Source of the DNA: a virus
DNA: 24,845 nucleotides
IMG/VR virus record: IMGVR_UViG_3300010155_004099
Location: 1-24,845 of that record
Reading direction: 5' to 3' (one strand)
Positions 5,911 through 12,437 of this stretch are shown one piece after another. The position numbers and the translations under genes are program-made. Within the stretch, counting starts at the first letter, position 1. Each line of letters starts with the position of its first letter. Under the pieces are notes generated by a model. That model did no database searches. It saw only the letters and a program-made list of their open reading frames with translations, and was not told the DNA's origin.

Positions 5911-6473
5911 TTTTTGTTAAACTTGTTTTTTAATTCGAAAGCAAGTTCCCTCCCATATTTTTTAGAAAATATTCCAAAGTTTTGTCCCATTCCAGCCCGA
6001 GTCAGAGTATATTGAGAAGCCCAAACTAATTCATCATAAGAATCCATCCCATAAGAATTTAGAATACAATGAATGAGTTTACTCATACATAAGTTATATT
6101 TTCCCTTTTTCTGTTTTTTTGTATAATTTCCAAACAATGTTACTTTTGTTAATGCTTCTTCAAAAACTTCAAATGCTTTTTTCCCAAAATCTTTTATATC
6201 TTGTTTATAAGATTTGCTATTTTCATAATTCCATATTAAAGTTACCCTTATTGGTTTTTCATTCTCTGTAATATTATCTAACTTAAGATAATTATATAGT
6301 TTTTTTACTTCTTCTTTGGAAGTTTTCATTCTTATCGTTAAAAATGTTGGTTCCAATAACCAATAAAAGATTTTGAATTTTGCACGTTGTAGTCTAAGTT
6401 GTTTTAATAAATTATCTATATTCCATTTCTGTATTTTAGCAGACCCATAAATTCTTATTTCTGTTTTCTTCAT
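5907..6473 (-). CDS. Protein of unknown function in the glycosylation operon
   Basis: This 188-residue basic protein is locked by ATGA overlaps between two glycosyltransferase genes. It opens MKKTEIRIYGSAKIQKWNID, has a predicted strand pair around FKIFYWLLEPTFLTIRM, and ends with a conserved-looking aromatic/Gly segment (WASQYTLTRAGMGQNFGIFS) near 150-172. No catalytic motif, signal peptide or membrane span is visible. I do not recognise a family. The position suggests a role in the same glycan pathway, perhaps as an acceptor-binding partner, but that is inference only. Confidence 0.6.
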   Translation of the reverse strand: MKKTEIRIYGSAKIQKWNIDNLLKQLRLQRAKFKIFYWLLEPTFLTIRMKTSKEEVKKLYNYLKLDNITENEKPIRVTLIWNYENSKSYKQDIKDFGKKAFEVFEEALTKVTLFGNYTKKQKKGKYNLCMSKLIHCILNSYGMDSYDELVWASQYTLTRAGMGQNFGIFSKKYGRELAFELKNKFNKK

Positions 6474-7762
6474 TTCAAGACTTCCATAATTTTCATACCT
6501 ATAATAATCTGACTTTGATATTGAAAGTTATCAGGAGTTGGAACAACTTTAAAACCTGCTTTTTTAATTTGACTTTCCCACCAAGACTTTTTCTTTTTAG
6601 TCAAGTGAGTAGCATCTTGTTCAAGATTAGGGTCTCCAATTACTGGTACACTGATTAATAAATAATGCTTTGTTACTTTATATAATTCTTTTAATGTTTC
6701 AATAACATCTTCTTCCTTTAAATGCTCAAGAATATCATACGCAATAGATAAATCAAATTGATTTTTCTCAAGTGCAGTTAATCCATCAGGAACTTCAGCC
6801 GCCCATTTAGTTAAATTCTTATGAGCATAAGGGCTTTTATTAATCACATATTGACTCTGGTCGAAAGCCATTACCTCTATTCCGAACTCAGCTAATACAA
6901 ATTCTCGGTGAGCTGGCCCACAACCTATGCTTAATACTTTCTTTGGTTTAAAAAAATGCTTCCAATGAACAGCATCATGATAATGCTTACCTTCTAAGTC
7001 GAGTCTTTTATTAAAGTAGAAAACATCCTGTAAGGGTTCTGGCAAAAATTCTTCTTTGATTGACATAGGCAACTCGTTCACATCAAATTTTCTTACAGGA
7101 TATACACCTACTATATGTGATAGGTACCATTTATGTAAGTATTCTGGGGTATGCATATTGCTTTTTTGCAAATGCTCTTCATATCTTTTCTTTAAATACC
7201 ATAGATTCCTTGCATATCCTAAGTGCCAAATTACACATCCAAATAGATTAATTACCAAAGCATCTCCTTTTGTTGATAATACTGAATGTTCAACTTCAGG
7301 ATAATAAAATTCTTTATTAATTTTAAATAATCTTGATGGTACAAAATGCTCTTTCTTTGAAGCATCTTCAACATTAACAAAATTCATTAAATGACGCATT
7401 TTCACATTTGCAATATCAACTTTATCTTTGTTTAATGATTTGAGAATATCTCTTACTTTTTTAATATCATCAATGACTTCATCAGGGTCAAGAACTAAAC
7501 ACCAATCACCATCAAACTTTTCTTGAACATATTGTAAATAAATATTCCTTGCTTTGCCATTTGCTTTTAAATCTTCTTTATCATATTTATTGGGTATAAT
7601 TTGAATCTTGTCAGGATATTGTCTTAATAATTCAAGGGTCCCATCTTTACTTCCACCATCTACGAATACAATATGGTCAGCTACATCGATTACACTCTTT
7701 AAACTAAGACCTAGTTCTTTCTCACAATCTTGCCCTATGTACGCAATAATCAGCTTAGTCAA
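6470..7762 (-). CDS. GT2 glycosyltransferase fused to SAM methyltransferase
   Basis: The protein has 430 residues from a TTG start. Residues about 1-215 are a GT2 domain: MTKLIIAYIGQDCE, VDGGSKDGT (34-42) and a DPDE metal motif at 92-95. Residues about 260-430 are a class I methyltransferase: VLSIGCGPAHREF (276-288, the SAM-binding Gly loop), an acidic VMAFD at the end of strand 2, FDLSIAYDILEHL and YLLISVP. TTG 7762 has GGGTG eight bases upstream and overlaps the zinc-ribbon gene by eight bases, matching the arrangement at 5159-5166. A GTG at 7786 would add eight residues. The fusion suggests sugar addition followed by methylation of the glycan. Confidence 0.82.
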   Translation of the reverse strand: MTKLIIAYIGQDCEKELGLSLKSVIDVADHIVFVDGGSKDGTLELLRQYPDKIQIIPNKYDKEDLKANGKARNIYLQYVQEKFDGDWCLVLDPDEVIDDIKKVRDILKSLNKDKVDIANVKMRHLMNFVNVEDASKKEHFVPSRLFKINKEFYYPEVEHSVLSTKGDALVINLFGCVIWHLGYARNLWYLKKRYEEHLQKSNMHTPEYLHKWYLSHIVGVYPVRKFDVNELPMSIKEEFLPEPLQDVFYFNKRLDLEGKHYHDAVHWKHFFKPKKVLSIGCGPAHREFVLAEFGIEVMAFDQSQYVINKSPYAHKNLTKWAAEVPDGLTALEKNQFDLSIAYDILEHLKEEDVIETLKELYKVTKHYLLISVPVIGDPNLEQDATHLTKKKKSWWESQIKKAGFKVVPTPDNFQYQSQIIIGMKIMEVLK

Positions 7763-7862
7763 CTTTACTGCACCCACATCTTTCACAAAAATAGGGTTTT
7801 CCTACAACTTCAAAGCAATGTTTCCACCTACATCCAAAAAAGAAACAAACTAAATTAATCAT
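7755..7862 (-). CDS. 35-residue zinc-ribbon micro-protein
   Basis: The product starts MINLVCFFFGCRWKHC and ends with CERCGCSKVD, giving paired Cys/His groups at both ends. This closely recalls the tiny phage zinc proteins that start with a hydrophobic strand and G-x-x-W/H (DUF1660 style); that likeness is from memory. ATG 7862 overlaps the stop of the GT4 gene (ATGA), and its stop overlaps the following GT2 start by eight bases. Like the 5159..5323 gene it is a micro-gene linking two glycosyltransferases. Confidence 0.6.
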   Translation of the reverse strand: MINLVCFFFGCRWKHCFEVVGKPYFCERCGCSKVD

Positions 7863-9127
7863 TGTGACATCTCCTCAAACAACTTATTCCATTTAGCAAC
7901 AGGATATTTCCAATCATAAATCCCTAAAGCCTTAGTTCTACCAGCAACAGATAACTGTTTTCTAAGCTTATCGCTATTGTATAACTTAGTCAATTGTTCT
8001 GCTGCGTGTTCTGCATCACACAGCCCTCTTTCGACATTCCAACTACCTGTGAAAGTCCCATTATCAATCAACAAATCAATTTCTTTCATACTCTTCCCTT
8101 TGTCTAATAAAAGTTCTGTCATACTCATTTCTTCAGTTCCAACTAACTTAGCAGGTAGTCCTGTTTTTCCATCTTCAACTAATAGTTCAGGAGTAGTCGT
8201 ATAGTCAGTAACCACTTGGGGAATCCCACAACTCATAGCTTCAACAATAGGTACACCGAAACCTTCTCCAGATGTAGTTAATAAAAACACATCCATTAAG
8301 TTATATACCGCATTCATTTGCTTTAAATCAAATCCTTGAAAGCAGGTCATTCCACTAAACATCACTCTATTCTCAATCCCATATCTTTTAATCAACTCTG
8401 TAATTCTAAATACAGAAGCAGGGTCATTAGGGTCAGTATGCAAAAACAATATAGTATCAGGCTTATCTACACAGAACTTAGCAAAGGTTTTAATCAACCT
8501 ATCCATAGTCTTTCTGCCTTGATTTCTGCAAACAGAACCTACTACAAATTTATCTTGAAGCCCTCTAGCTTTTTTAAGAAGTTGTCTATCAGTAGAACTC
8601 AAAGGAGTAAATATTGAAGTATCAACTCCGTGCTGAATATAATCAACCTTAGCTCCATAGTAATCCTTTACTTGTCGCTGTCCAAACTTAGCCATAGCTA
8701 CAAACTTATCAAATTTCTGTAATAGTTGCTCACAGCCAACTGGAAGCCCTGCACCACCATCTGAGGGAAAGTAGAACAAACTCTTAGCAGGAGAAAAATC
8801 AACATTTAATATCCAAGGGTATGTCATAAAAGTATCTAACAATATTCCAAATATCTTAGGCTTTAATTGTTTGATTTTAAAAGGCAGAATGTCTTGACTG
8901 TGAGGTTTTAATCCAGTACCGCAAATGGTAAAGTTAGGGTTAAGTACAGTTCCTTCAGAGGTTGTAGCTCCAGGAGCTATATCTTGTCCAAAATAATTAT
9001 GAGCCAGAATATTTTTGTTTAAAGAATTACTACACCGATTCATTAAGTCTCTGCTTTGCGAAGCGAATCCAGTTACTGTAAAAGGACTATCGCTTAACCA
9101 TAGCATATTTGCTTTTTCGTTGTTCAT
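7859..9127 (-). CDS. GT4-family glycosyltransferase
   Basis: This 422-residue GT-B enzyme opens ANMLWLSDSPFTVTGFASQS, an N-terminal Gly-rich loop after the first strand. QHGVDTSIFTPL (about 165-176) begins the second Rossmann half, VVGSVCRNQGRKTMDRLIK is the typical donor-domain start, and the canonical E-X7-E pair is E288 and E296 in GEGFGVPIVEAMSCG. ATG 9127 has AGGTGA three to four bases upstream. It is the first glycosyltransferase of the six-gene cassette and overlaps the small gene at 9087..9314. It is cytoplasmic, with no membrane span. The sugar and the acceptor are unknown. Confidence 0.9.
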   Translation of the reverse strand: MNNEKANMLWLSDSPFTVTGFASQSRDLMNRCSNSLNKNILAHNYFGQDIAPGATTSEGTVLNPNFTICGTGLKPHSQDILPFKIKQLKPKIFGILLDTFMTYPWILNVDFSPAKSLFYFPSDGGAGLPVGCEQLLQKFDKFVAMAKFGQRQVKDYYGAKVDYIQHGVDTSIFTPLSSTDRQLLKKARGLQDKFVVGSVCRNQGRKTMDRLIKTFAKFCVDKPDTILFLHTDPNDPASVFRITELIKRYGIENRVMFSGMTCFQGFDLKQMNAVYNLMDVFLLTTSGEGFGVPIVEAMSCGIPQVVTDYTTTPELLVEDGKTGLPAKLVGTEEMSMTELLLDKGKSMKEIDLLIDNGTFTGSWNVERGLCDAEHAAEQLTKLYNSDKLRKQLSVAGRTKALGIYDWKYPVAKWNKLFEEMSQ

Positions 9128-9314
9128 CGTTCACCTTTCTTTGCATCTGACATCCACTCGTAAAGATAATGCAATCATCTCTCACTTCTTGAGTAAAATA
9201 AGCACCCGAAAAATGAATAGCAATATCTTCCTTGACTGTAATCCCATATACATCCCCAGTTTTATTATTAGAAACTAATTTTCGTAATTTTACCTGTCCT
9301 CTACAACCAGTCAT
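9087..9314 (-). CDS. 75-residue protein, possible AbrB-like regulator
   Basis: The segment VKLRKLVSNNKTGDVYGITV followed by KEDIAIHFSGAYF and CIIFTSGC resembles the strand-helix-strand pattern of AbrB/MazE-type DNA-binding folds (basic strand, GITV-x-x-DIA), but the match is loose. The gene appears leaderless: the TATA box is centred about 29 bases upstream of ATG 9314 and there is no ribosome site. A 16-base palindrome (9313-9328) covers its start codon and transcription start, which fits an autoregulated first gene of the glycosylation operon. It overlaps the GT4 gene by 41 bases. Confidence 0.55.
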   Translation of the reverse strand: MTGCRGQVKLRKLVSNNKTGDVYGITVKEDIAIHFSGAYFTQEVRDDCIIFTSGCQMQRKVNDEQRKSKYAMVKR

Positions 9315-9354
9315 AATTATATAATTATAAACATACTTATATTTAAATGTTTGG
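9313..9354 (-). promoter_or_regulatory. Leaderless promoter with palindromic operator, glycosylation operon
   Basis: On the minus strand BRE and TATA read CCAAACATTTAAATA (9340-9354), identical over 15 bases to the promoter at 11886-11900. ATAATTATATAATTAT (9313-9328) is a perfect 16-base palindrome covering the expected transcription start and the ATG. The identical 16 bases recur at 24043-24058. Confidence 0.65.
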
Positions 9355-9365
9355 AAAAATATATT

Positions 9366-10136
9366 TTACACACCAACAGTCTTATTCCATAATACTATTT
9401 GAAGTCTAGGACTGTACTTTAATTTCTCAGAAGTACAAATTTCACTCACAGCTTCACTTATCCTATCGTGTTCCTCTCTATTGTTACACGCAGGCATTAG
9501 AAATATGTTTTTATCATTCTTCATAAATCGAAGGGTTAAATATTCTTTTTTCAGATTCTGCACATCTCCAATATCATAAATCACAAACTTAAAGCAATAG
9601 GATTTACTCTTAATGAACTTCAACACATCAGGTTTAAATCTTTTAGTCTTACTCATACCACTATTTTCTAGCTTCGGAGAACAATTATACCAATCCACAA
9701 ATCTATCAAAATTCTCAGTAGGCATAATAGTCCCATTCGTTTCTACTTCAATATACGCATTACAATCTGTTTTAACCCAATCAAGAAATGTAAGCAGTTC
9801 TTCATTATTTTGATATAGTAAAGGTTCTCCTCCAGTGATTACTAAATGAGCCCCATTCTTAATAGCTTTAAGATACCCAGAACTAAGAAACATCTTATGC
9901 AAAGAAACTGCATTATATTCATCACCCTGAAGCCATTTAGCAATCGTATCACAAGTCCAAGTAGCTTTTTTAGATTGTTGAGCATCAATTTCCTTTTGAT
10001 TAGTTTTGTCTTTTACCTTTTTTAAAGAAGGAGCTCCACACAAAAGGTTACAACCAGTTAATCTTAAAAATACAGCAGGAGTTCCCATATGCGTTCCTTC
10101 TCCTTGTATTGAAAGAAAATGTTCAGCTACTTTCAT
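9366..10136 (-). CDS. queE: 7-carboxy-7-deazaguanine synthase (radical SAM)
   Basis: This 256-residue enzyme makes 7-carboxy-7-deazaguanine from carboxytetrahydropterin on the way to preQ0. Visible: VAEHFLSIQGEGTHMGTPAVF, the family signature; the cluster Cys residues as GCNLLC (C29, C33) and TWTCDT (C62), so the third Cys is separated by an insert of 28 residues in place of the usual two; HLVITGGEPLLY for SAM binding; and NCSPKLENSGMS. The ATG at 10136 is preferred because the protein family starts at this point; an upstream ATG at 10166 would add ten non-homologous residues. It overlaps queD by 14 bases. In viruses this pathway usually feeds modification of genomic DNA. Confidence 0.9.
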   Translation of the reverse strand: MKVAEHFLSIQGEGTHMGTPAVFLRLTGCNLLCGAPSLKKVKDKTNQKEIDAQQSKKATWTCDTIAKWLQGDEYNAVSLHKMFLSSGYLKAIKNGAHLVITGGEPLLYQNNEELLTFLDWVKTDCNAYIEVETNGTIMPTENFDRFVDWYNCSPKLENSGMSKTKRFKPDVLKFIKSKSYCFKFVIYDIGDVQNLKKEYLTLRFMKNDKNIFLMPACNNREEHDRISEAVSEICTSEKLKYSPRLQIVLWNKTVGV

Positions 10137-10554
10137 TATAATCCGCCCAACAATTAGGAGTTTCAAACACTCTCACATTGCTAATAGTTATTCCTTTTGG
10201 GAAACAATCTTTCAATTGACCAAAGCACCACTTAGCAATATTCTCAGCGGTAGGTATAAACCCGACGATAACTACATTCCAGTTCGTACCTCGTAACCAT
10301 CGCATTTCTAAGTCTTGAGAATATATCATAAAGCCGTGGTCTAATGGGTCGTGGACTTTCTCAGTCATAAACTTCTTAATATCTCCAAAGTCAAACACCA
10401 TTCCCTCACTACTATCATTTGCTTCTTCAATTAAAGGACCAGATAAAGTTAGTTCTAACCTATATCTATGCCCGTGAGGATTACGACATTTACTATTATG
10501 GTTAGGAATCCTATGTCCCATATCCCATTCTATTATTTTTGTCACAGATATCAT
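10123..10554 (-). CDS. queD: 6-carboxy-5,6,7,8-tetrahydropterin synthase
   Basis: In this 143-residue enzyme of the QueD/PTPS fold, the zinc ligands are H14 (MGHRIP) and H27, H29 (NPHGHRY), the catalytic Cys is C23 in SKCRN, DH at 72-73 and E131 (VFETPN) complete the active site, and PTAENIAKW holds the pterin-binding Glu (E104). It converts dihydroneopterin triphosphate to carboxytetrahydropterin, the substrate of QueE, whose gene follows with a 14-base overlap. Its ATG overlaps the stop of the gene upstream. QueC, FolE and a DNA-inserting transglycosylase are not in this window, so the host or the rest of the virus must supply them. Confidence 0.92.
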   Translation of the reverse strand: MISVTKIIEWDMGHRIPNHNSKCRNPHGHRYRLELTLSGPLIEEANDSSEGMVFDFGDIKKFMTEKVHDPLDHGFMIYSQDLEMRWLRGTNWNVVIVGFIPTAENIAKWCFGQLKDCFPKGITISNVRVFETPNCWADYNESS

Positions 10555-10841
10555 TTTTTACTCTCTAGTTTATACTCGAGGGCTTTTTTTGTTAGAATTC
10601 CTTCTTGCTCTAACATCTTTCGTACATCTTCCATAACTTCAAGACCTTGAGTCTTTACAAATGCCGCCTTACTATATTTTTCAATAGTAGGATACTCACT
10701 ACCTAATAATTCCAAAGCAACTGCTCCTCTTATTTGGTCTGCTGTTGTTCCTCTTGTGGGAATCTGTAAAGCTGCTAAAACTTTATCAACAGTCTTTGCT
10801 TGTTTTACAATTGTTCTTTCTTTGCTATTCCAAAATGCCAT
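10551..10841 (-). CDS. Protein of unknown function upstream of queD
   Basis: This 96-residue protein starts MAFWNSKERTIVKQAKTVDK and is probably all helical, with LLGSEYPTIEKYSKAAF in the middle and a Lys/Glu-rich C-terminus. ATG 10841 has GGGTGG four to five bases upstream. It overlaps queD by four bases, so it is in the same operon, but it lacks any motif tying it to deazaguanine synthesis. A hairpin (10864-10902) separates it from the upstream genes. No family is recognised. Confidence 0.65.
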   Translation of the reverse strand: MAFWNSKERTIVKQAKTVDKVLAALQIPTRGTTADQIRGAVALELLGSEYPTIEKYSKAAFVKTQGLEVMEDVRKMLEQEGILTKKALEYKLESKK

Positions 10842-10863
10842 TGTACCACCCCATATGATAATA

Positions 10864-10902
10864 AAAGAGAGAAGAAGGAGTTGAAACCAAACTCCTCTCT
10901 TT
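10864..10902 (-). terminator. Two-part stem-loop between middle genes
   Basis: AGGAGTT (10876-10882) pairs with AACTCCT (10890-10896) and AAAGAG (10864-10869) with CTCTTT (10897-10902), a 13-bp interrupted stem with a one-sided bulge. On the minus strand it follows the stop at 10920 and is trailed by TTTTATT. It may be a partial terminator or processing site that lowers expression of the queDE part. Confidence 0.45.
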
Positions 10903-10919
10903 GTCCCATGTGTTTAGAC

Positions 10920-11405
10920 TCAGGACTTGTTTTCTTTCCCCAAATACTTTTCTCTTTCCTTACTATCCATATCGTTATATTCAATAGTAATATCCATCTC
11001 CCAATTTTCGTGACCTTTAGGATAATACGTTTGAACAATTCCTACTGGAGTTGTTTGCTTCATTCCATCTAATAGCTTATCTTCTTTATACATTGCAGTC
11101 TTATGCAATACATATAATTTCTCATCAGCATATTTATCGAAATTAAAAGTGTCCACTGCGTCTTTAGAAGGTTCTCCACGTTGTGCTTTTCTCACCGCCT
11201 GAGAAAGATGGTCTTTGAAATCTTCATAAGCTAACTTGAAACTCCACGGTTTCTTTTGAATTACCATATACTCTTGTTCTAATGCACCTGCTTGTGCTTG
11301 GAACTTAGTCATAGGGTCAGTCATATCCCTTGACTTAATTAATTTAAAATCCTTTTTCTCTTCCTCAGTTTGAGGCCTTATTATGCTACCTTGTAATTCA
11401 ACCAT
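10920..11405 (-). CDS. Protein of unknown function
   Basis: This 161-residue acidic/basic mixed protein opens MVELQGSIIRPQTEEEKKDF. It has a helical central part (FKLAYEDFKDHLSQAVRKAQ) and a C-terminal strand-rich stretch (VGIVQTYYPKGHENWEMDIT), then a charged tail. There is no signal peptide, membrane span or catalytic motif I can name. It overlaps the coiled-coil gene by eight bases and sits third in the operon from the promoter at 11890. Being in the same transcript as queDE hints at a DNA-metabolism role but does not show one. Confidence 0.65.
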   Translation of the reverse strand: MVELQGSIIRPQTEEEKKDFKLIKSRDMTDPMTKFQAQAGALEQEYMVIQKKPWSFKLAYEDFKDHLSQAVRKAQRGEPSKDAVDTFNFDKYADEKLYVLHKTAMYKEDKLLDGMKQTTPVGIVQTYYPKGHENWEMDITIEYNDMDSKEREKYLGKENKS

Positions 11406-11682
11406 TTTTCACATCCCCTGTTTTTTTGCTTGTAACTCCATTATCTAATTGCTCTAGCAGATTTTTAATAGTATTCTCATTCTCCTTTATTGTTTTTTCT
11501 CCCATATCCACTTTCTCTCTAGCATCTTGGTCATTTAATAAAAACTGATGAGGATATTCCTTCTCAATCTTAAATTTTAAAATCTCAACACTTTTGACTA
11601 AGACATTGTTTTGTTTAATAGTTTTCTCCAAAGCTTTTTCCGTTAGCTCTCTTTCTTTACTTTCTAGTTTTCTTTTTGTCAT
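11398..11682 (-). CDS. Coiled-coil protein of unknown function
   Basis: This 94-residue protein is almost wholly Lys/Glu/Asn/Leu-rich helix (MTKRKLESKERELTEKALEK, later GEKTIKENENTIKNLLEQL), likely a coiled coil with a break near YPHQFLLND. ATG 11682 has GGAGGT five bases upstream. It overlaps the preceding gene by 26 bases and the next by eight. Such proteins are often structural or partner-binding; no function can be assigned. Confidence 0.6.
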   Translation of the reverse strand: MTKRKLESKERELTEKALEKTIKQNNVLVKSVEILKFKIEKEYPHQFLLNDQDAREKVDMGEKTIKENENTIKNLLEQLDNGVTSKKTGDVKNG

Positions 11683-11863
11683 TGTTTACCTCCCCTTTTT
11701 TAGTTAATCCTTTTTTGTAACAAATTAATTGAATGTCATCATATTGATGTAGCTTTCTAACATAATAGAATAATTCATGATAGAGTGTGTCCAAAGAAAG
11801 TCCATGAATAGTAAAACTTTTACTCTGATATTTGTCCTTAACTTGTATCTGTACCCCATTCAT
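11657..11863 (-). CDS. Small protein, first gene of the middle operon, leaderless
   Basis: This 68-residue protein starts MNGVQIQVKDKYQSKSFTIH and continues with a helix LDTLYHELFYYVRKLHQY, a strand DIQLICYKKG and a very basic tail ending KKKTRK. The TATA box is centred 26-27 bases upstream of ATG 11863 and no ribosome site is present, so the message is probably leaderless. A 12-base palindrome (11873-11884) lies between TATA box and start codon. The fold could be a small alpha/beta nucleic-acid-binding domain; no family is recognised. Confidence 0.6.
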   Translation of the reverse strand: MNGVQIQVKDKYQSKSFTIHGLSLDTLYHELFYYVRKLHQYDDIQLICYKKGLTKKGEVNNDKKKTRK

Positions 11864-11872
11864 ATAGCATAT

Positions 11873-11900
11873 ATAATATATTATCTATTTAAATGTTTGG
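11873..11900 (-). promoter_or_regulatory. Leaderless promoter of the middle (queDE) operon
   Basis: CCAAACATTTAAATA (11886-11900, minus strand) is a BRE plus TATA box identical to that at 9340-9354. The palindrome ATAATATATTAT (11873-11884) occupies the space between TATA box and start. The ATG at 11863 coincides with the expected transcription start. Confidence 0.65.
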
Positions 11901-11913
11901 ATTAGAGAAATAG

Positions 11914-11969
11914 GTATCTGGCAGAAAACAATAATTGGGGGGTGAGAAGCAGCGTTCTCTACCAGATAC
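11914..11969 (-). terminator. Long inverted repeat ending the tail operon
   Basis: GTATCTGG (11914-11921) and CCAGATAC (11962-11969) are perfect 8-base arms. Inside, GAGAA (11944-11948) and TTCTC (11955-11959) form a second hairpin, with a run of six G (C on the minus strand) at 11937-11942. It lies between the last late gene (stop 11973) and the next promoter, so it may terminate the late transcript, or be an independent structured RNA. Confidence 0.4.
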
Positions 11970-11972
11970 ATT

Positions 11973-12089
11973 CTAATTTCCGAGCATTTCTCCTACGCAA
12001 AGCTCTAATTCTTCTAAAATCTTCTGAACTAATAATCCGTGAGATTCAATTTTATCCAATACAGCTATGCTTTTCTTTAGTACATACAT
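11973..12089 (-). CDS. 38-residue micro-protein
   Basis: ATG 12089 has GAGGTGG five to six bases upstream. The product starts MYVLKKSIAVLDKIESHGLL and is a predicted amphipathic helix pair. It is the last gene of the late block, 14 bases after the XhlA-like gene. No family is recognised; with holin-like neighbours, a role in lysis or release is conceivable. Confidence 0.5.
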   Translation of the reverse strand: MYVLKKSIAVLDKIESHGLLVQKILEELELCVGEMLGN

Positions 12090-12103
12090 TTTTACCACCT
12101 CAG

Positions 12104-12391
12104 TTATCTAAACCATCTCCATAACTTAGTCATATTTATTAATGTAAAAAGGCCTAAAACTACTCCGAGCAAAGTCTTAATTCCTTTGAAAGCACCTTCT
12201 ACAATTTTAACTTTACCCTCAAGTTCACCAAATTTTTTGATACTAGAATCTATGTGATTGTCTAGTTTTGTATTTACGCTTTTAATATCTTCTCTGATAT
12301 GACCCATCTCTGCCTTCATAAACCCTTGAAACTCAGCAGTACTTATTTGCCATTTCTTAATACCATTTGAATTACTATTCTCCTTAGTCAT
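12104..12391 (-). CDS. Coiled-coil protein with C-terminal membrane span, XhlA-like
   Basis: In this 95-residue protein, residues 20-60 are a heptad-like helix (EFQGFMKAEMGHIREDIKSV, then NTKLDNHID), and a hydrophobic span of about 18 residues (GIKTLLGVVLGLFTLINM, 70-87) precedes WRWFR at the C-terminus. This layout matches the small XhlA/haemolysin-type phage lysis accessory proteins, although the match is by architecture and not by motif. ATG 12391 has GAGGTG seven bases upstream. It follows the two-span holin candidate, which supports a membrane-lesion role at release. Confidence 0.6.
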   Translation of the reverse strand: MTKENSNSNGIKKWQISTAEFQGFMKAEMGHIREDIKSVNTKLDNHIDSSIKKFGELEGKVKIVEGAFKGIKTLLGVVLGLFTLINMTKLWRWFR

Positions 12392-12409
12392 TGATTTACA
12401 CCTCTTTTT

Positions 12410-12437
12410 AAAAAAAAGAAGGGGTTATTTAGCCCCC
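12410..12437 (-). terminator. Hairpin plus T-tract after the holin-like gene
   Basis: On the minus strand GGGG (within 12433-12437) pairs with CCCC (12421-12424) over an 8-base loop that contains the stop codon of the holin-like gene. It is followed at once by TTCTTTTTTTT (12410-12420). This fits intrinsic termination at a T-rich tract, perhaps partial because two small genes follow. Confidence 0.6.

Noticed and set aside
5907-6473. Likeness of the 188-residue protein to lantibiotic-dehydratase-type C-terminal domains
   Set aside because: Based on one aromatic strand (FYWLLEPTFLTIRM) only; no other motif agrees, so it is left as unknown.
10805-11038. A second minus-strand frame overlapping the 10920..11405 gene
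   Set aside because: No ribosome site, overlaps two supported genes and runs through the hairpin at 10864-10902.
11942-12124. A plus-strand frame starting with GTG just after GGGGGG
   Set aside because: The G run looks like a ribosome site, but the frame is antisense to the well-supported 38-residue gene and part of the inverted repeat; the protein shows no structure-like pattern.
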